Assembly (NCBI RefSeq): GCF_004342445.1
Contig: NZ_SLWW01000006.1
Span: forward strand, 180,987 to 244,986
Origin: Rhodovulum euryhalinum
GTDB taxonomy: Bacteria > Pseudomonadota > Alphaproteobacteria > Rhodobacterales > Rhodobacteraceae
Direction: 5' to 3'
Length of the DNA: 64,000 nt
Shown here in pieces: positions 39,658 through 48,709 of the stretch. Numbering within the stretch: position 1 is the stretch's first letter; every line of letters starts with the position of its first letter. A program made the translations under genes and the position numbers. The notes under the pieces were generated by a model. The model made no database searches. It saw nothing but the letters and a program-made list of their open reading frames with translations, and was not told the DNA's origin.

Positions 39658-41118
39658 ATGGACGAACGCCGGGAGATCCGATTCCTGCTGAACGCGGGCG
39701 ACGTGCGGCTGGCCGCGGTCGCCGCCGAGGATACGCTGCTCGACTTCCTCCGGCTCGACCGCCGCCTCACCGGAACCAAGGAAGGCTGCGCCGAGGGGGA
39801 TTGCGGCGCCTGTACGGTGCTGGTGGGCCGCCTGTCGGATGGTCGGTTGGTCTACGAGCCGGTCAATGCCTGCATCCGTCTGATGCCCTCGCTCGATGGT
39901 TGCCATGTGGTGACGGTCGAGCATCTGGCGGGGCCGGGTGGCGGGCTTCACCCGGTGCAGGCGGCGATGGTTGCACATCACGGCAGCCAGTGCGGATTCT
40001 GTACGCCGGGGATCGTGATGGCGCTGGCCGCGCTGTGGATGGAGACGCCCGCGCCCGACGAGGCCCGGATCGAGACCGCGTTGCAGGGCAACCTGTGCCG
40101 CTGCACGGGCTATGCGCCGATCCTGCGCGCCGCGAAATCCGCGCGGGACTTCGGCGATCCGGCCGACGATCCGCTGGTGGCGGGCCGGGCCGGGGTCGCG
40201 GCGCGGCTGGCCGCGCTGCGCGACGGGCGGCGGGTCGAGGTGGCCCGGGGCGACAGCCGGGCGATCCTGCCGGCGGATCTGGACGATTTCGCCGCGCTCT
40301 TCGCGGCGCACCCCGAGGCCACGGTTGTCGCGGGCGCGACCGATGTGGGGCTTTGGGTGACCAAGGGGCTGAAACGGATTGGGCCCGCGCTCTTCATCGG
40401 CCATCTGGACGCGCTGCGGCGGGTGGACAGGGCGGACGGCGCGCTGCGGATCGGGGCGGGGGCCAGCTATGCCGAGGTGCAGGCGGCGCTGGTCGCGGAG
40501 TTCCCGCACCTTGGCGCCTACTGGGACCGGATCGGCGGGCCGCAGGTGCGCGCCATGGGTACGGTCGGGGGCAACATCGCCAACGGCTCGCCCATCGGGG
40601 ACACGCCGCCGGTGCTGATCGCGCTGGGCGCCGAGGTGGTGTTGCGGCGGGGCGATGCGCGGCGGGTGCTGCCGCTGGAGGCGTTTTTCCTCGATTACGG
40701 CAAACAGGACCGCGCGCCGGGCGAGTTCGTCGAAGCGATCCGCGTGCCGCTGGCGGCGCCGGGGGTGCGGCACGCCGCCTACAAGGTGTCGAAGCGGCGG
40801 GACGAGGATATTTCCTCGGTCGCGGCGGGGTTCTCCGTGACGGTCGAGGGCGGCACGATCACCGGTGCGCGGCTGGCCTTTGGCGGCATGGCGGGGGTGC
40901 CGAAACGGGCCGCGCAGGCCGAGGCGGCGCTGGTGGGGCGGCCCTGGGCGGAGGCGACGGTGCTGGCGGCGGCCAAGGAACTGCCGCGCGATTTCACGCC
41001 GTTGACCGACTGGCGTGCCTCGGCCGCCTATCGCATGCGCGTCGCGCAGAACCTGCTGCGCCGGTTCTGGCTGGAGCAGGAGGCCGGGCCCGAGCCCGCC
41101 CGGCTGGAACGGGCGTGA
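39658..41118 (+). CDS. xdhA: xanthine dehydrogenase small subunit (2x 2Fe-2S and FAD)
   Basis: Transfers electrons from the molybdenum centre to NAD+ during xanthine and hypoxanthine oxidation. The 486-residue protein has the plant-type 2Fe-2S domain (Cys44, 49, 52, 72) and the helical 2Fe-2S domain (Cys112, 115, 147, 149). A FAD domain covers about 190-350 (VVAGATDVGLWVTKG; MGTVGGNIANGSPIGDTPP), followed by a CO-dehydrogenase flavoprotein C-terminal domain. ATG at 39658 has GGAGGG upstream. It is first in xdhABC. Confidence 0.96.
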   Translation: MDERREIRFLLNAGDVRLAAVAAEDTLLDFLRLDRRLTGTKEGCAEGDCGACTVLVGRLSDGRLVYEPVNACIRLMPSLDGCHVVTVEHLAGPGGGLHPVQAAMVAHHGSQCGFCTPGIVMALAALWMETPAPDEARIETALQGNLCRCTGYAPILRAAKSARDFGDPADDPLVAGRAGVAARLAALRDGRRVEVARGDSRAILPADLDDFAALFAAHPEATVVAGATDVGLWVTKGLKRIGPALFIGHLDALRRVDRADGALRIGAGASYAEVQAALVAEFPHLGAYWDRIGGPQVRAMGTVGGNIANGSPIGDTPPVLIALGAEVVLRRGDARRVLPLEAFFLDYGKQDRAPGEFVEAIRVPLAAPGVRHAAYKVSKRRDEDISSVAAGFSVTVEGGTITGARLAFGGMAGVPKRAAQAEAALVGRPWAEATVLAAAKELPRDFTPLTDWRASAAYRMRVAQNLLRRFWLEQEAGPEPARLERA

Positions 41119-41128
41119 GGGGGCGGCG

Positions 41129-43444
41129 ATGAAGACCGATGTGGGCATAACGGGCGCGGTGCACGGGCATGTGGCCCACGATTCGGCCGAAAAGCACGTC
41201 ACCGGCCGGGCGGACTATACCGACGACATCCCCGAGCCGGTGGGCACGCTGCACGGCTATCTTGGCCTCGCGCCCTGCGCCCATGGGCGGCTGACGGGGC
41301 TGGACCTGTCGGCGGTCGTGGCCGCGCCGGGCGTCGTCGGCGTGCTGACGGCGGCCGACATTCCGGGGCTGAACGACATCAGCCCGACCGGCTGCCGCGA
41401 CGAGCCGGTCTTTCCCGAGGCGCTGGTGGAATTCCATGGCCAGCCGATCTTCGCCGTGATCGCCGAGACCCGTGACGCCGCGCGCCGGGCGGCGGAACTG
41501 GCGCGGGTGGAGATCGAGCCGTTGCCCGCCGCGATCGGCATCGAGGCGGCGCTGGCGGCGGGCTACCCGGACGTGACCGCGCCGCTGGTGCTGGAACGCG
41601 GCGATGTGGGGCCTGCGCTGGCCGCCGCGACGCATCGCATCAGGGCCCGGATGACGGTCGGCGGGCAGGACCACATGTACCTGGAGGGCCAGATCGCCTT
41701 TGCCATCCCGGGCGAGGATGACGAGGTCACGGTGCATGCCTCGACCCAGCACCCGACCGAGGTGCAGCAGATGGTGGCGCAGGTGCTGGGGGTGCCCGCG
41801 AACGCGGTCGTGGTGAACGTGCGCCGGATGGGCGGCGGCTTCGGCGGCAAGGAAACCCAGATGAACCTGTTCTGCGTGGTGGCCGCGCTGGCCGCGAAGC
41901 GCTGGAACCAGGCCGTCAAGATCCGCCCCGACCGCGACCAGGACATGATCGCCACCGGCAAGCGGCATGACGTGGTGGTGGACTACGAGGTGGGGTTCGG
42001 CGCGGACGGGGTGATCCACGCGGTGGATGCGACCGTGACCGCGCGCTGCGGGTTCTCGGCCGATCTGTCGGGGCCGGTGACCGACCGGGCGCTGTTCCAT
42101 GCCGACAATGCCTATTTCTATCAGGCGGTGCGGCTGCGGTCGCGGCCGTTGAAGACCAACACCGTGTCGAACACCGCCTTTCGCGGCTTCGGGGGGCCGC
42201 AGGGGATGATCGCCGCCGAGCGGATGATCGAGGAGATCGCCTGTGCGCTGGGCCGCGATCCGCTGGAGATAAGGCGCGCGAATTTCTACCGCGAGGGGCG
42301 CGACCTGACGCCCTATCACCAGCGGGTCGAGGACAATATCGTGGGCCGGCTGGTCGACGAGCTGGAGGCCAGCGCGGACTATGCCGCGCGCCGGGCCGCG
42401 GTGCTGGAGCACAACGCGCGGGGCGGGATCATCGCCAAGGGCATCGCGCTGACGCCGGTGAAGTTCGGCATCTCCTTCACCGCGACCCATTACAACCAGG
42501 CGGGCGCGCTGGTGCATGTCTACAAGGACGGGTCGATCCACCTGAACCATGGTGGCACCGAGATGGGGCAGGGGCTGAACACCAAGGTGGCGCAGGTGGT
42601 GGCCGACGCGTTCCAGGTGGATATCGAGCGGGTCCGGATCACGAAGACCACGACCGAGAAGGTGCCGAACACGTCGGCCACCGCGGCCTCGTCGGGGTCG
42701 GACCTGAACGGGATGGCGGCGCTGGATGCCTGCGAGCAGATCAAGGCGCGGCTGGTGGCGTTTGCCGCCGAAAGCCGGGGGGTGGCGCCCGAGGACGTGC
42801 GTTTCGCCCCGAACGAGGTGCGGATCGGGGCCGAGCCGGTGCCCTTCGACCGGCTGGTGCACGAGGCCTACATGGCGCGGGTGCACCTGTCTGCGGCGGG
42901 GTTCTACAAGACGCCGAAGATCCACTGGGACCGGGCGACGGGGCGGGGGCACCCGTTCTATTACTTCGCCTACGGTGCGGCCTGTTCCGAGGTGTCGGTC
43001 GACACGCTGACCGGGGAGTACCGGGTGGATCGCGTGGATATCCTGCACGACGTGGGCCGGTCGCTGAACCCGGCGCTGGACCTGGGCCAGGTCGAGGGGG
43101 GCTTCGTGCAGGGGATGGGGTGGCTGACCACCGAGGAGCTGTGGTGGGACGAAGAGGGGCGGCTGCGCACCCATGCGCCGTCCACCTACAAGATCCCGCT
43201 GGCCTCGGACATTCCGCGCATCTTCAACGTGCGGCTGGCCGACTGGTCCGAGAACCGCGAGATGACGATCAAGCGATCCAAGGCGGTGGGCGAGCCGCCC
43301 TTCATGCTGGCGATCTCGGTGCTCGAGGCGCTGTCGATGGCGGTGGCAAGCGTGGCGGATTACCGCGAATGTCCCCGGCTTGATGCCCCCGCGACGCCCG
43401 AACGGGTGCTGATGGCCATCGCGCGGCTGACGGGCGAGGCCTGA
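41129..43444 (+). CDS. xdhB: xanthine dehydrogenase molybdopterin-binding subunit
   Basis: The 771-residue large subunit that oxidises xanthine at the molybdenum cofactor. Typical segments are VGGQDHMYLEGQ near residue 175, RMGGGFGGKETQ near 235, NTAFRGFGGPQGMI near 350, HLNHGGTEMGQGLNTK near 470, and a C-terminal KAVGEPPFMLAI that includes the catalytic Glu. It lies 10 bases after xdhA and precedes xdhC by 3. Confidence 0.97.
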   Translation: MKTDVGITGAVHGHVAHDSAEKHVTGRADYTDDIPEPVGTLHGYLGLAPCAHGRLTGLDLSAVVAAPGVVGVLTAADIPGLNDISPTGCRDEPVFPEALVEFHGQPIFAVIAETRDAARRAAELARVEIEPLPAAIGIEAALAAGYPDVTAPLVLERGDVGPALAAATHRIRARMTVGGQDHMYLEGQIAFAIPGEDDEVTVHASTQHPTEVQQMVAQVLGVPANAVVVNVRRMGGGFGGKETQMNLFCVVAALAAKRWNQAVKIRPDRDQDMIATGKRHDVVVDYEVGFGADGVIHAVDATVTARCGFSADLSGPVTDRALFHADNAYFYQAVRLRSRPLKTNTVSNTAFRGFGGPQGMIAAERMIEEIACALGRDPLEIRRANFYREGRDLTPYHQRVEDNIVGRLVDELEASADYAARRAAVLEHNARGGIIAKGIALTPVKFGISFTATHYNQAGALVHVYKDGSIHLNHGGTEMGQGLNTKVAQVVADAFQVDIERVRITKTTTEKVPNTSATAASSGSDLNGMAALDACEQIKARLVAFAAESRGVAPEDVRFAPNEVRIGAEPVPFDRLVHEAYMARVHLSAAGFYKTPKIHWDRATGRGHPFYYFAYGAACSEVSVDTLTGEYRVDRVDILHDVGRSLNPALDLGQVEGGFVQGMGWLTTEELWWDEEGRLRTHAPSTYKIPLASDIPRIFNVRLADWSENREMTIKRSKAVGEPPFMLAISVLEALSMAVASVADYRECPRLDAPATPERVLMAIARLTGEA

Positions 43445-43447
43445 GCG

Positions 43448-44284
43448 ATGGGCGATGCGCAGGCGCTTGATGGATTCCTTGCTGCCCATCCCCGTGCAAT
43501 CCTCGTGCGGCTGAACGGCGTGCGGGGATCGGCCCCGCGTGAGAAAGGCGCATGGATGCTGGTGGCAGGTGACGCGGTCCATGGCACGGTCGGCGGCGGA
43601 CGGGTGGAACTGGCCGGGATCGAAGCGGCGCGTGCGATGCTGGTCTCGGGCGAGGCGGGGCGCCGGATCGAAATCACGCTCGGTCCCGAGACCGGGCAAT
43701 GCTGTGGCGGCCGGATCGCGCTGGCGTTGACGTGCCTCGGGGCCAAGGCGCGGGCGTCGCTGTTGCGCGAGGTGCGGACAGAGGGTGACGCCCGGCCCCA
43801 TGTCATCCTGCTGGGCGCGGGCCATGTCGGGCGCGCGCTTGCGGGTCTGCTGGTGCAGATGCCGGTCAGGACGGTTCTTGTCGACAGCCGCGCCGACCAG
43901 ATCGCGCAGGCGCCCGCGGCGGCCGAGGCGCGGCTGACCCCGCTGCCCGAGGCCGAGATCCGCGCCGCGCCCCCGGGCAGCGCCTTTGTGATCCTGACCC
44001 ACGACCATGGACTCGACTTCTTGCTGGCTGCCGAGGCGCTGGGGCGCGGGGATGCGGCCTATGTCGGGCTGATCGGCTCTCAGTCAAAGCGCGCCCGGTT
44101 CTTGCGCTTTCTCGCCGAGCGGGGCGGTGGTCCGGCGGACGGGCTGACCTGTCCGATCGGCGCGGCAGGGACGGGCGACAAGCGTCCGGCCGTCATCGCC
44201 GCCTTCGCGCTGGCCGAGATCATGGCCGCTCTCGCAGTGCGGGCGGCCGGGGCGGGTATTGACGCGGACCGGCGGCGGGCGTGA
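43448..44284 (+). CDS. xdhC: xanthine dehydrogenase accessory protein XdhC
   Basis: Binds the molybdenum cofactor, promotes its sulfuration and inserts it into XdhB. The 278-residue protein has the N-terminal CoxI/XdhC motif (LNGVRGSAPREKGAWMLV, GTVGGGRVE, LGPETGQCCGG). The C-terminal Rossmann domain has VILLGAGHVGRALAGLL and FVILTHDHGLDF, then YVGLIGSQSKRARF. It completes the xdhABC operon. Confidence 0.95.
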   Translation: MGDAQALDGFLAAHPRAILVRLNGVRGSAPREKGAWMLVAGDAVHGTVGGGRVELAGIEAARAMLVSGEAGRRIEITLGPETGQCCGGRIALALTCLGAKARASLLREVRTEGDARPHVILLGAGHVGRALAGLLVQMPVRTVLVDSRADQIAQAPAAAEARLTPLPEAEIRAAPPGSAFVILTHDHGLDFLLAAEALGRGDAAYVGLIGSQSKRARFLRFLAERGGGPADGLTCPIGAAGTGDKRPAVIAAFALAEIMAALAVRAAGAGIDADRRRA

Positions 44285-44380
44285 CAAGGCCCCGCGACGT
44301 TTCCGCGATGCGGGGATGGTTGCGTTTCCCGGCCAGCCGGGCAGCATGCCGGGGCAAGCGAAGCGAAAGAGGAGCCATCG

Positions 44381-45436
44381 ATGCAAGCGGGCGACATCGT
44401 CACCCCGGACCGGATCAGGTCCGCCCGGGCCGAGAAATCCACCATGCGCAGCCGGGACCTGGCCGACTCTCTGGGCGTGGCCGAGGCCGAGGTGCTGGCC
44501 GCCGAGGTCGGTGCAGGTGTGATCCGGATCGTGGCCGATCCGGATGCGCTGATGCCGTTTCTGCCGGGATTTGGCGAGGCGATGGCGCTGACCCGCAACG
44601 ACTGCGCGGTGATCGAGAAGACGGGGGCCTATGGCTCCTACACGCCCGGCGGGGATGCCTCGACGGTCAGGGGCCCCGCATTCGACCTGCGGATCGTTCC
44701 GCGCCACTGGGTCCACGGTTTTGCCGTCGAAGAGCAAAAGGGTGGCAAGGTCCGCCGCTCGATCCAGGTCTTCGACGGGGCCGGGGATGCGGTGCACAAG
44801 ATCTATCTCGGCGAAGACGACATCGAGGCCGAATGGCAGGCGCTGATCGCCCGGCTCAGGCTCGACGACCAGTCCGACAGCCTGGCGCTCGCGCCGCGCG
44901 AGCCGGTCGAGCCGGCGCGGTCGGCCCCCGGCGCGCTTGACCGGCTGCAGGCCGCATGGGACCGGCCGACCGGCGCGGGCGACTTCCTTGCCGCGTTGAC
45001 CGGGCTGGGGATGAACCGCCTTGGCGCTTACCGGATTTTGGGCGCCCCCCGGGCAAGGGCGCTTGATCCGTCCTGCATGGACGCGCTGTTGAACGGGCTT
45101 GCCACGCGGGCGCTCCGCTTTGCCCTCGCGGTCGGAAACCGAGGCTGCACCGAAATCCATCGCGGTCCGGCCGAGACCATCAAGCCGACCGGCCCCTGGC
45201 TGAACATACTCGATCCCGCTTTCAACCTGCACCTCAGGGCCGACAAGGTGGCCGAGGTCTGGGCGGTGACGCGGCCTACGGGAAACGGGCCGGCCATGTC
45301 GGTCGAGGCGTTCGATGCATCAGGCGGGCCGATCCTGCGGGTCTCGGGGGTGCGCGGAGACGATGGCGACCGTATCTCCGGCTGGACCGATCTCGTTGCG
45401 ACACTGCCGGGCAGCGGTGCTCAGCGCCCAGGGTGA
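44381..45436 (+). CDS. hemS: hemin-degrading factor HemS/HmuS-like
   Basis: A 351-residue cytosolic haem-handling protein with two tandem ChuX/HemS repeats (about residues 20-170 and 200-345). Each has the FxLR/FNLHLRxDKVAEVW pattern (FDLRIVPRHWVHGFAVEE; FNLHLRADKVAEVW), and GPWLNILDP lies in the second. Such proteins bind haem from an importer and degrade or store it. No hmuTUV importer genes are adjacent; the upstream xdhC is 96 bases away. GAGGAG lies upstream of the ATG. Confidence 0.88.
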   Translation: MQAGDIVTPDRIRSARAEKSTMRSRDLADSLGVAEAEVLAAEVGAGVIRIVADPDALMPFLPGFGEAMALTRNDCAVIEKTGAYGSYTPGGDASTVRGPAFDLRIVPRHWVHGFAVEEQKGGKVRRSIQVFDGAGDAVHKIYLGEDDIEAEWQALIARLRLDDQSDSLALAPREPVEPARSAPGALDRLQAAWDRPTGAGDFLAALTGLGMNRLGAYRILGAPRARALDPSCMDALLNGLATRALRFALAVGNRGCTEIHRGPAETIKPTGPWLNILDPAFNLHLRADKVAEVWAVTRPTGNGPAMSVEAFDASGGPILRVSGVRGDDGDRISGWTDLVATLPGSGAQRPG

Positions 45437-45509
45437 TCCGGCCGCGCGAACCGGGCGAAAGAGGGCCCGCCAGGGTCCGGGCGAAGGCAACCGTGCTACG
45501 GGAAGGAAA

Positions 45510-45541
45510 GACGCCGCGCGGGGGCCTGTCCGCGCGGCGTC
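45510..45541. terminator. hairpin between converging genes
   Basis: An 11-bp stem (GACGCCGCGCG / CGCGCGGCGTC) with a 10-base loop lies between hemS and the converging small-protein gene. It has no T run, so bidirectional termination is only likely. Confidence 0.45.
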
Positions 45542-45584
45542 ATGTTCCAGTGGGCGTCCCCTGCAATACCGGGACGCGCCGCGG

Positions 45585-45833
45585 TCATTCCTTGCGCTTC
45601 TCGACCACCTGCAGATCGGAGTCGAGTTCGATGTCGTACTGGCCATCGGCACAGAACACATCGTCAAGTTCAAAGCCGCCACCGTCCTCGGTCTCGATAT
45701 CGGAGGGGTCCATCTCGCATTGCATCTCGGCGAGCATGGCGGTGATCTTCTCGACCACGTCGGGCGAGATCTCGTTGGCCGTCGCGAGTCCGGGGGCGAG
45801 GATCACGGCGGCAATGGCGAAAATGCGTTTCAT
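45585..45833 (-). CDS. small periplasmic acidic protein, PepSY-like
   Basis: An 82-residue exported protein. The signal peptide spans residues 1-20 (MKRIFAIAAVILAPGLATA). The mature part has two Cys and many acidic residues (MQCEMDPSDIETED, ELDDVFCADGQYDIELDSD), a pattern like short PepSY domains that inhibit or bind proteins in the periplasm. It is the last gene of a four-gene minus-strand run with the PQQ-associated proteins. The ATG at 45833 follows GGAGAAC. Confidence 0.65.
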   Translation of the reverse strand: MKRIFAIAAVILAPGLATANEISPDVVEKITAMLAEMQCEMDPSDIETEDGGGFELDDVFCADGQYDIELDSDLQVVEKRKE

Positions 45834-45852
45834 TTCAGTTCTCCTCAAGGGG

Positions 45853-46299
45853 TCAGCGGATCGAGAACTGGACGCGCTGGGCATCCCCGGTCGAACCGGG
45901 GATCATCAGCTCCGAACTGCCGGGCTTGATCGCCACGAAGGAAATGCGCGCGGTCCCGGCGGCGTCAAATTCCAGGCTGTCCACGGCCATCGGGCGCACC
46001 TCGATGTCGTTGATGACGATCTCGTTCAGCCAGACCGAGCGGAAGAAGGCCGGTCCCATCACCGCCAGTTCCGCCGACCCGTCCGCGGTGATATGGATCT
46101 CGTAATAGGCCCCGGACTGCAGTTCGATCGGGCCGGATCCGGCATGGATCGGCTGGCCCGAGGCCAGAGTCAGCTGGATCGGCTCTCCCCGGTTGCATTT
46201 TGCCAGAAGCCCCGCAAAGCCCAGATCGTCGCACAGCGGCGCCGCGGCCGCCGGTCCGGCGATCAGGGCCGCCGCAAGGGCGAGTGCAAATCGTTTCAT
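45853..46299 (-). CDS. exported protein of unknown function in the PQQ-associated cluster
   Basis: A 148-residue protein with a signal peptide (about 1-19, cleavage after AAA) and a mature beta-rich domain. Two Cys lie at CDDLGFAGLLAKC. The segments GAYYEIHITADGSAELAVMGPAFFRSVWLNEI and SFVAIKPGSSELMIPG suggest a cupredoxin-like or small beta-sandwich fold, but no metal-ligand set is convincing. It sits 29 bases downstream of the beta-propeller gene in the same orientation. Confidence 0.6.
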   Translation of the reverse strand: MKRFALALAAALIAGPAAAAPLCDDLGFAGLLAKCNRGEPIQLTLASGQPIHAGSGPIELQSGAYYEIHITADGSAELAVMGPAFFRSVWLNEIVINDIEVRPMAVDSLEFDAAGTARISFVAIKPGSSELMIPGSTGDAQRVQFSIR

Positions 46300-46328
46300 C
46301 GGTTTCCTCCCTTATTGTATTGCTTGTC

Positions 46329-47291
46329 TCAGTTCGGCGCGACGACCACGCCCCAGGGCTGCTGGCCCACCGGCACCGACTTGATCACCTCCTCGGCCGC
46401 GACGTCGATGATCGACACGTCGTTCGAGTTGCCGTTGGTGGTGATCAGGTACTTCTCGTCCGGGGTGAAGCCCAACTGCCAGACCCGCTGGCCCACCAGC
46501 AGGTACTTGATGACCTCGTCGGTCGCCCCGTCGATCACCGCCACCCGGTTCGACGGCCCCAGCGCCACGAACACGCGGCTTCCGTCCGAGGTCGCCTCGA
46601 CGCCTACCGGCTGCAGCCATTCGGCCTGCACGCCCGGCACCTCGAAGGTGATCTTCCTGGTGATCGCCGGCGGCTCGGCGGTCAGGTCGATCACGCTGAC
46701 GGTGCCGCCGATCTCGGCGCTGACGTACAGCTTCTTGCCGTCGCGGGTGAACTCGGCATAGCGCGGGCGCTGGTCCACCAGCACGTTATGGACGATCTCG
46801 TAGCTTTCGGCGTCGATGAAATGCGCCATGTTCGTGGTTTCGGACGTGTTGATGACGATCCCCGCATCGGGGCTGATCGCCATCCCCTCGGGTTCGATGC
46901 CCACGGGCACCTCGGCCAGCACCTGCCGGGTCTTCACGTCCACCACGGTCACCATGTTGTCGTCCTCGTTGGCGACGTAAAGCGGGTTGCCCGAGGGGTG
47001 CAGCACGAACAATTCGGGGTCGGGGCCCGAGGGCAGCGAGGGCAGCTCCTCGAAGGTCTTGGGGTCGAACACCCGCACCAGGTTGTCGTCCGAGGCGCAG
47101 ACGTACAGCTCGCTGCCATCGGGCGCGATGGTGATCCCGCGCGGGCGGTTGCCGGCGGCGAACTCGGTCACGACTTCCCAGGTGGTGCTGTCCAGCACGG
47201 TCACGGTGTTGCCGCGTTCGTTCGAGACAAAGACATTGTTGGCAAGCGCAGGCGTGGCCACCAAGGTGGCAATAAGGGCGGTTCTGATCAT
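46329..47291 (-). CDS. periplasmic YVTN beta-propeller, PQQ-catabolism-associated (TIGR03866-type)
   Basis: A 320-residue exported seven-bladed propeller. The signal peptide spans about residues 1-19 (MIRTALIATLVATPALA). Repeats of the form VxVxDxxTxxVxxxxxVGxxPxGI then run to the end, for example VTVLDSTTWEVVTEFAAGNRPRGI's pattern and the closing SVPVGQQPWGVVVAPN. Proteins of this type are encoded beside PQQ-dependent alcohol dehydrogenases in methylotrophs. GAGGACCGAC precedes the ATG at 47291; an alternative ATG at 47303 overlaps the upstream stop. Confidence 0.85.
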   Translation of the reverse strand: MIRTALIATLVATPALANNVFVSNERGNTVTVLDSTTWEVVTEFAAGNRPRGITIAPDGSELYVCASDDNLVRVFDPKTFEELPSLPSGPDPELFVLHPSGNPLYVANEDDNMVTVVDVKTRQVLAEVPVGIEPEGMAISPDAGIVINTSETTNMAHFIDAESYEIVHNVLVDQRPRYAEFTRDGKKLYVSAEIGGTVSVIDLTAEPPAITRKITFEVPGVQAEWLQPVGVEATSDGSRVFVALGPSNRVAVIDGATDEVIKYLLVGQRVWQLGFTPDEKYLITTNGNSNDVSIIDVAAEEVIKSVPVGQQPWGVVVAPN

Positions 47292-47299
47292 GTCGGTCC

Positions 47300-48526
47300 T
47301 CATTCGAAGGCGGTACAGGCGGATTCGGGCTCGTCCAGCCCCAGCGTGTCGAGCGGCGATCGCTGGTGCAGGAAGCCCTCCTGCGGCGAGACGCTGACCG
47401 TCATCCGGCCATTGGTCAGAAGGATCGGCTGGCGCAACTGGCCGTTCCACGGGCGGAAGGTCACAGGCTGCCCCTTGAAAGCGGCCAATGCGAACTCGCC
47501 GCCCAGCGCGTAGTCGCGAAGCACCGCCGGGTCGGCCGAACCGGTTCGGGTCACCGCCTCGCCGATCACCCGGACCGCAAGCCAGGTCTGGTAATCCTCG
47601 TCGCGCATCGCCCGGCCCGTCCGTTTCTCGAACCGGGTCTGAAGCTGCGTCGCGCCCCAGGATTCATGTGTGGGCGCCCAGGTTACGGGCACAAGCCCCG
47701 CCGAGCCCGCGACCGGCGCGGCCTCCCAGGTGTTGTAGGGCAGGTATTCTGCGAAATAGTCGGTACTGTCGGCGGCCAGCACCACGTCATGGTCGGGCGT
47801 GTCCTGCATGAAGACCGGCAACTGCCGTTGGACCAGCACATGGCCGGAATCCGACACGCGCGAGCCACCTGTATCGGTGAACTCGCGCTCGCCCACGATC
47901 TTCGCGCCGAACTTCCGCGCCGAGGCGCGGTAGGCATCGGCCAGGGCCACGTCTGCCGGGTTCGACCCGTGGACGAGGAAAAGGTCGGTCCATTTCTTCC
48001 AGACCAGGAACTGCATCACCGCGTCGGCGCGCATCGCGTCGCTGGGCGCCACGTGCAGCAGGTTGGCGCGGCACGCCTCGCTGCGCAGGCTGCGCGCCCC
48101 CTCGCGGGAATTGAACAGAAGCGCGCCCTCGGGCGCGGCATCGGCCATCGCCAGAAGCTCGTCCTCGCGGGCGTGGACCACGAACAGCCGAAACCCTTCG
48201 TTCGCCAGCCGCGCGAACTCGGCCAGCGCGGTCTCGGGGGCTGCCGCCACGGTGACCGTCTCGTAGGTCTGACCCATGAAGCGGCCCGTCGTGGCGTTGT
48301 CCTCGGTGCCGAGTGCGGCGCCCGCGAAGGCCCGATCCTCGGTCGGAAGATCCAGGCGCGACAGCGGAAGGAGCGAGGGGTAGTCGACACGGATGACGGC
48401 CGTCCGAACCTCCTGCGCGGTGGCGGGGAGAGTCGCCAGGGCGGCGAGGCCAGCGCCGACAAGCGCACCCCGTGCCCGCTTGCGCAGACCGAAAAAGCCA
48501 GACCAGTGGCCCGGTTCGCTGACCAT
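47300..48526 (-). CDS. ABC transporter substrate-binding protein, PQQ-dependent alcohol degradation type
   Basis: A 408-residue periplasmic binding protein of the branched-chain amino acid type. An N-terminal signal (about 20-37, ALVGAGLAALATLPATA) is followed by two alpha/beta lobes (AVIRVDYPSLLPLSRL, LFLVHGSNPADVALADAYRAS). The C-terminal part reads TVSVSPQEGFLHQ. It matches the family encoded with PQQ-linked ABC systems (TIGR03863). No ABC ATPase or permease gene is present, so the pump must be elsewhere or absent. It diverges from the sensor kinase. Confidence 0.82.
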   Translation of the reverse strand: MVSEPGHWSGFFGLRKRARGALVGAGLAALATLPATAQEVRTAVIRVDYPSLLPLSRLDLPTEDRAFAGAALGTEDNATTGRFMGQTYETVTVAAAPETALAEFARLANEGFRLFVVHAREDELLAMADAAPEGALLFNSREGARSLRSEACRANLLHVAPSDAMRADAVMQFLVWKKWTDLFLVHGSNPADVALADAYRASARKFGAKIVGEREFTDTGGSRVSDSGHVLVQRQLPVFMQDTPDHDVVLAADSTDYFAEYLPYNTWEAAPVAGSAGLVPVTWAPTHESWGATQLQTRFEKRTGRAMRDEDYQTWLAVRVIGEAVTRTGSADPAVLRDYALGGEFALAAFKGQPVTFRPWNGQLRQPILLTNGRMTVSVSPQEGFLHQRSPLDTLGLDEPESACTAFE

Positions 48527-48709
48527 CGTCGTTTCCCCCCTCTACTCCTCCCGTGCTTTGGGCTTACACGGGTGGCGTACGCTCTTCCTCCCAATTCTGA
48601 CCGGGAAGAAACGGCAATGCCACAGCCTTCTTTTCCCGGGGTGTGCGCTCGGCAATCGACCGGGCGGCCAACAGGCGCTAGATTCGCCCCGACAGGGAGG
48701 ACATCGGAA

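Noticed and set aside
40994..44008. 1004-codon minus-strand frame opposite xdhB and xdhC
   Set aside because: Shadow of xdhBC; no start signals or domain content.
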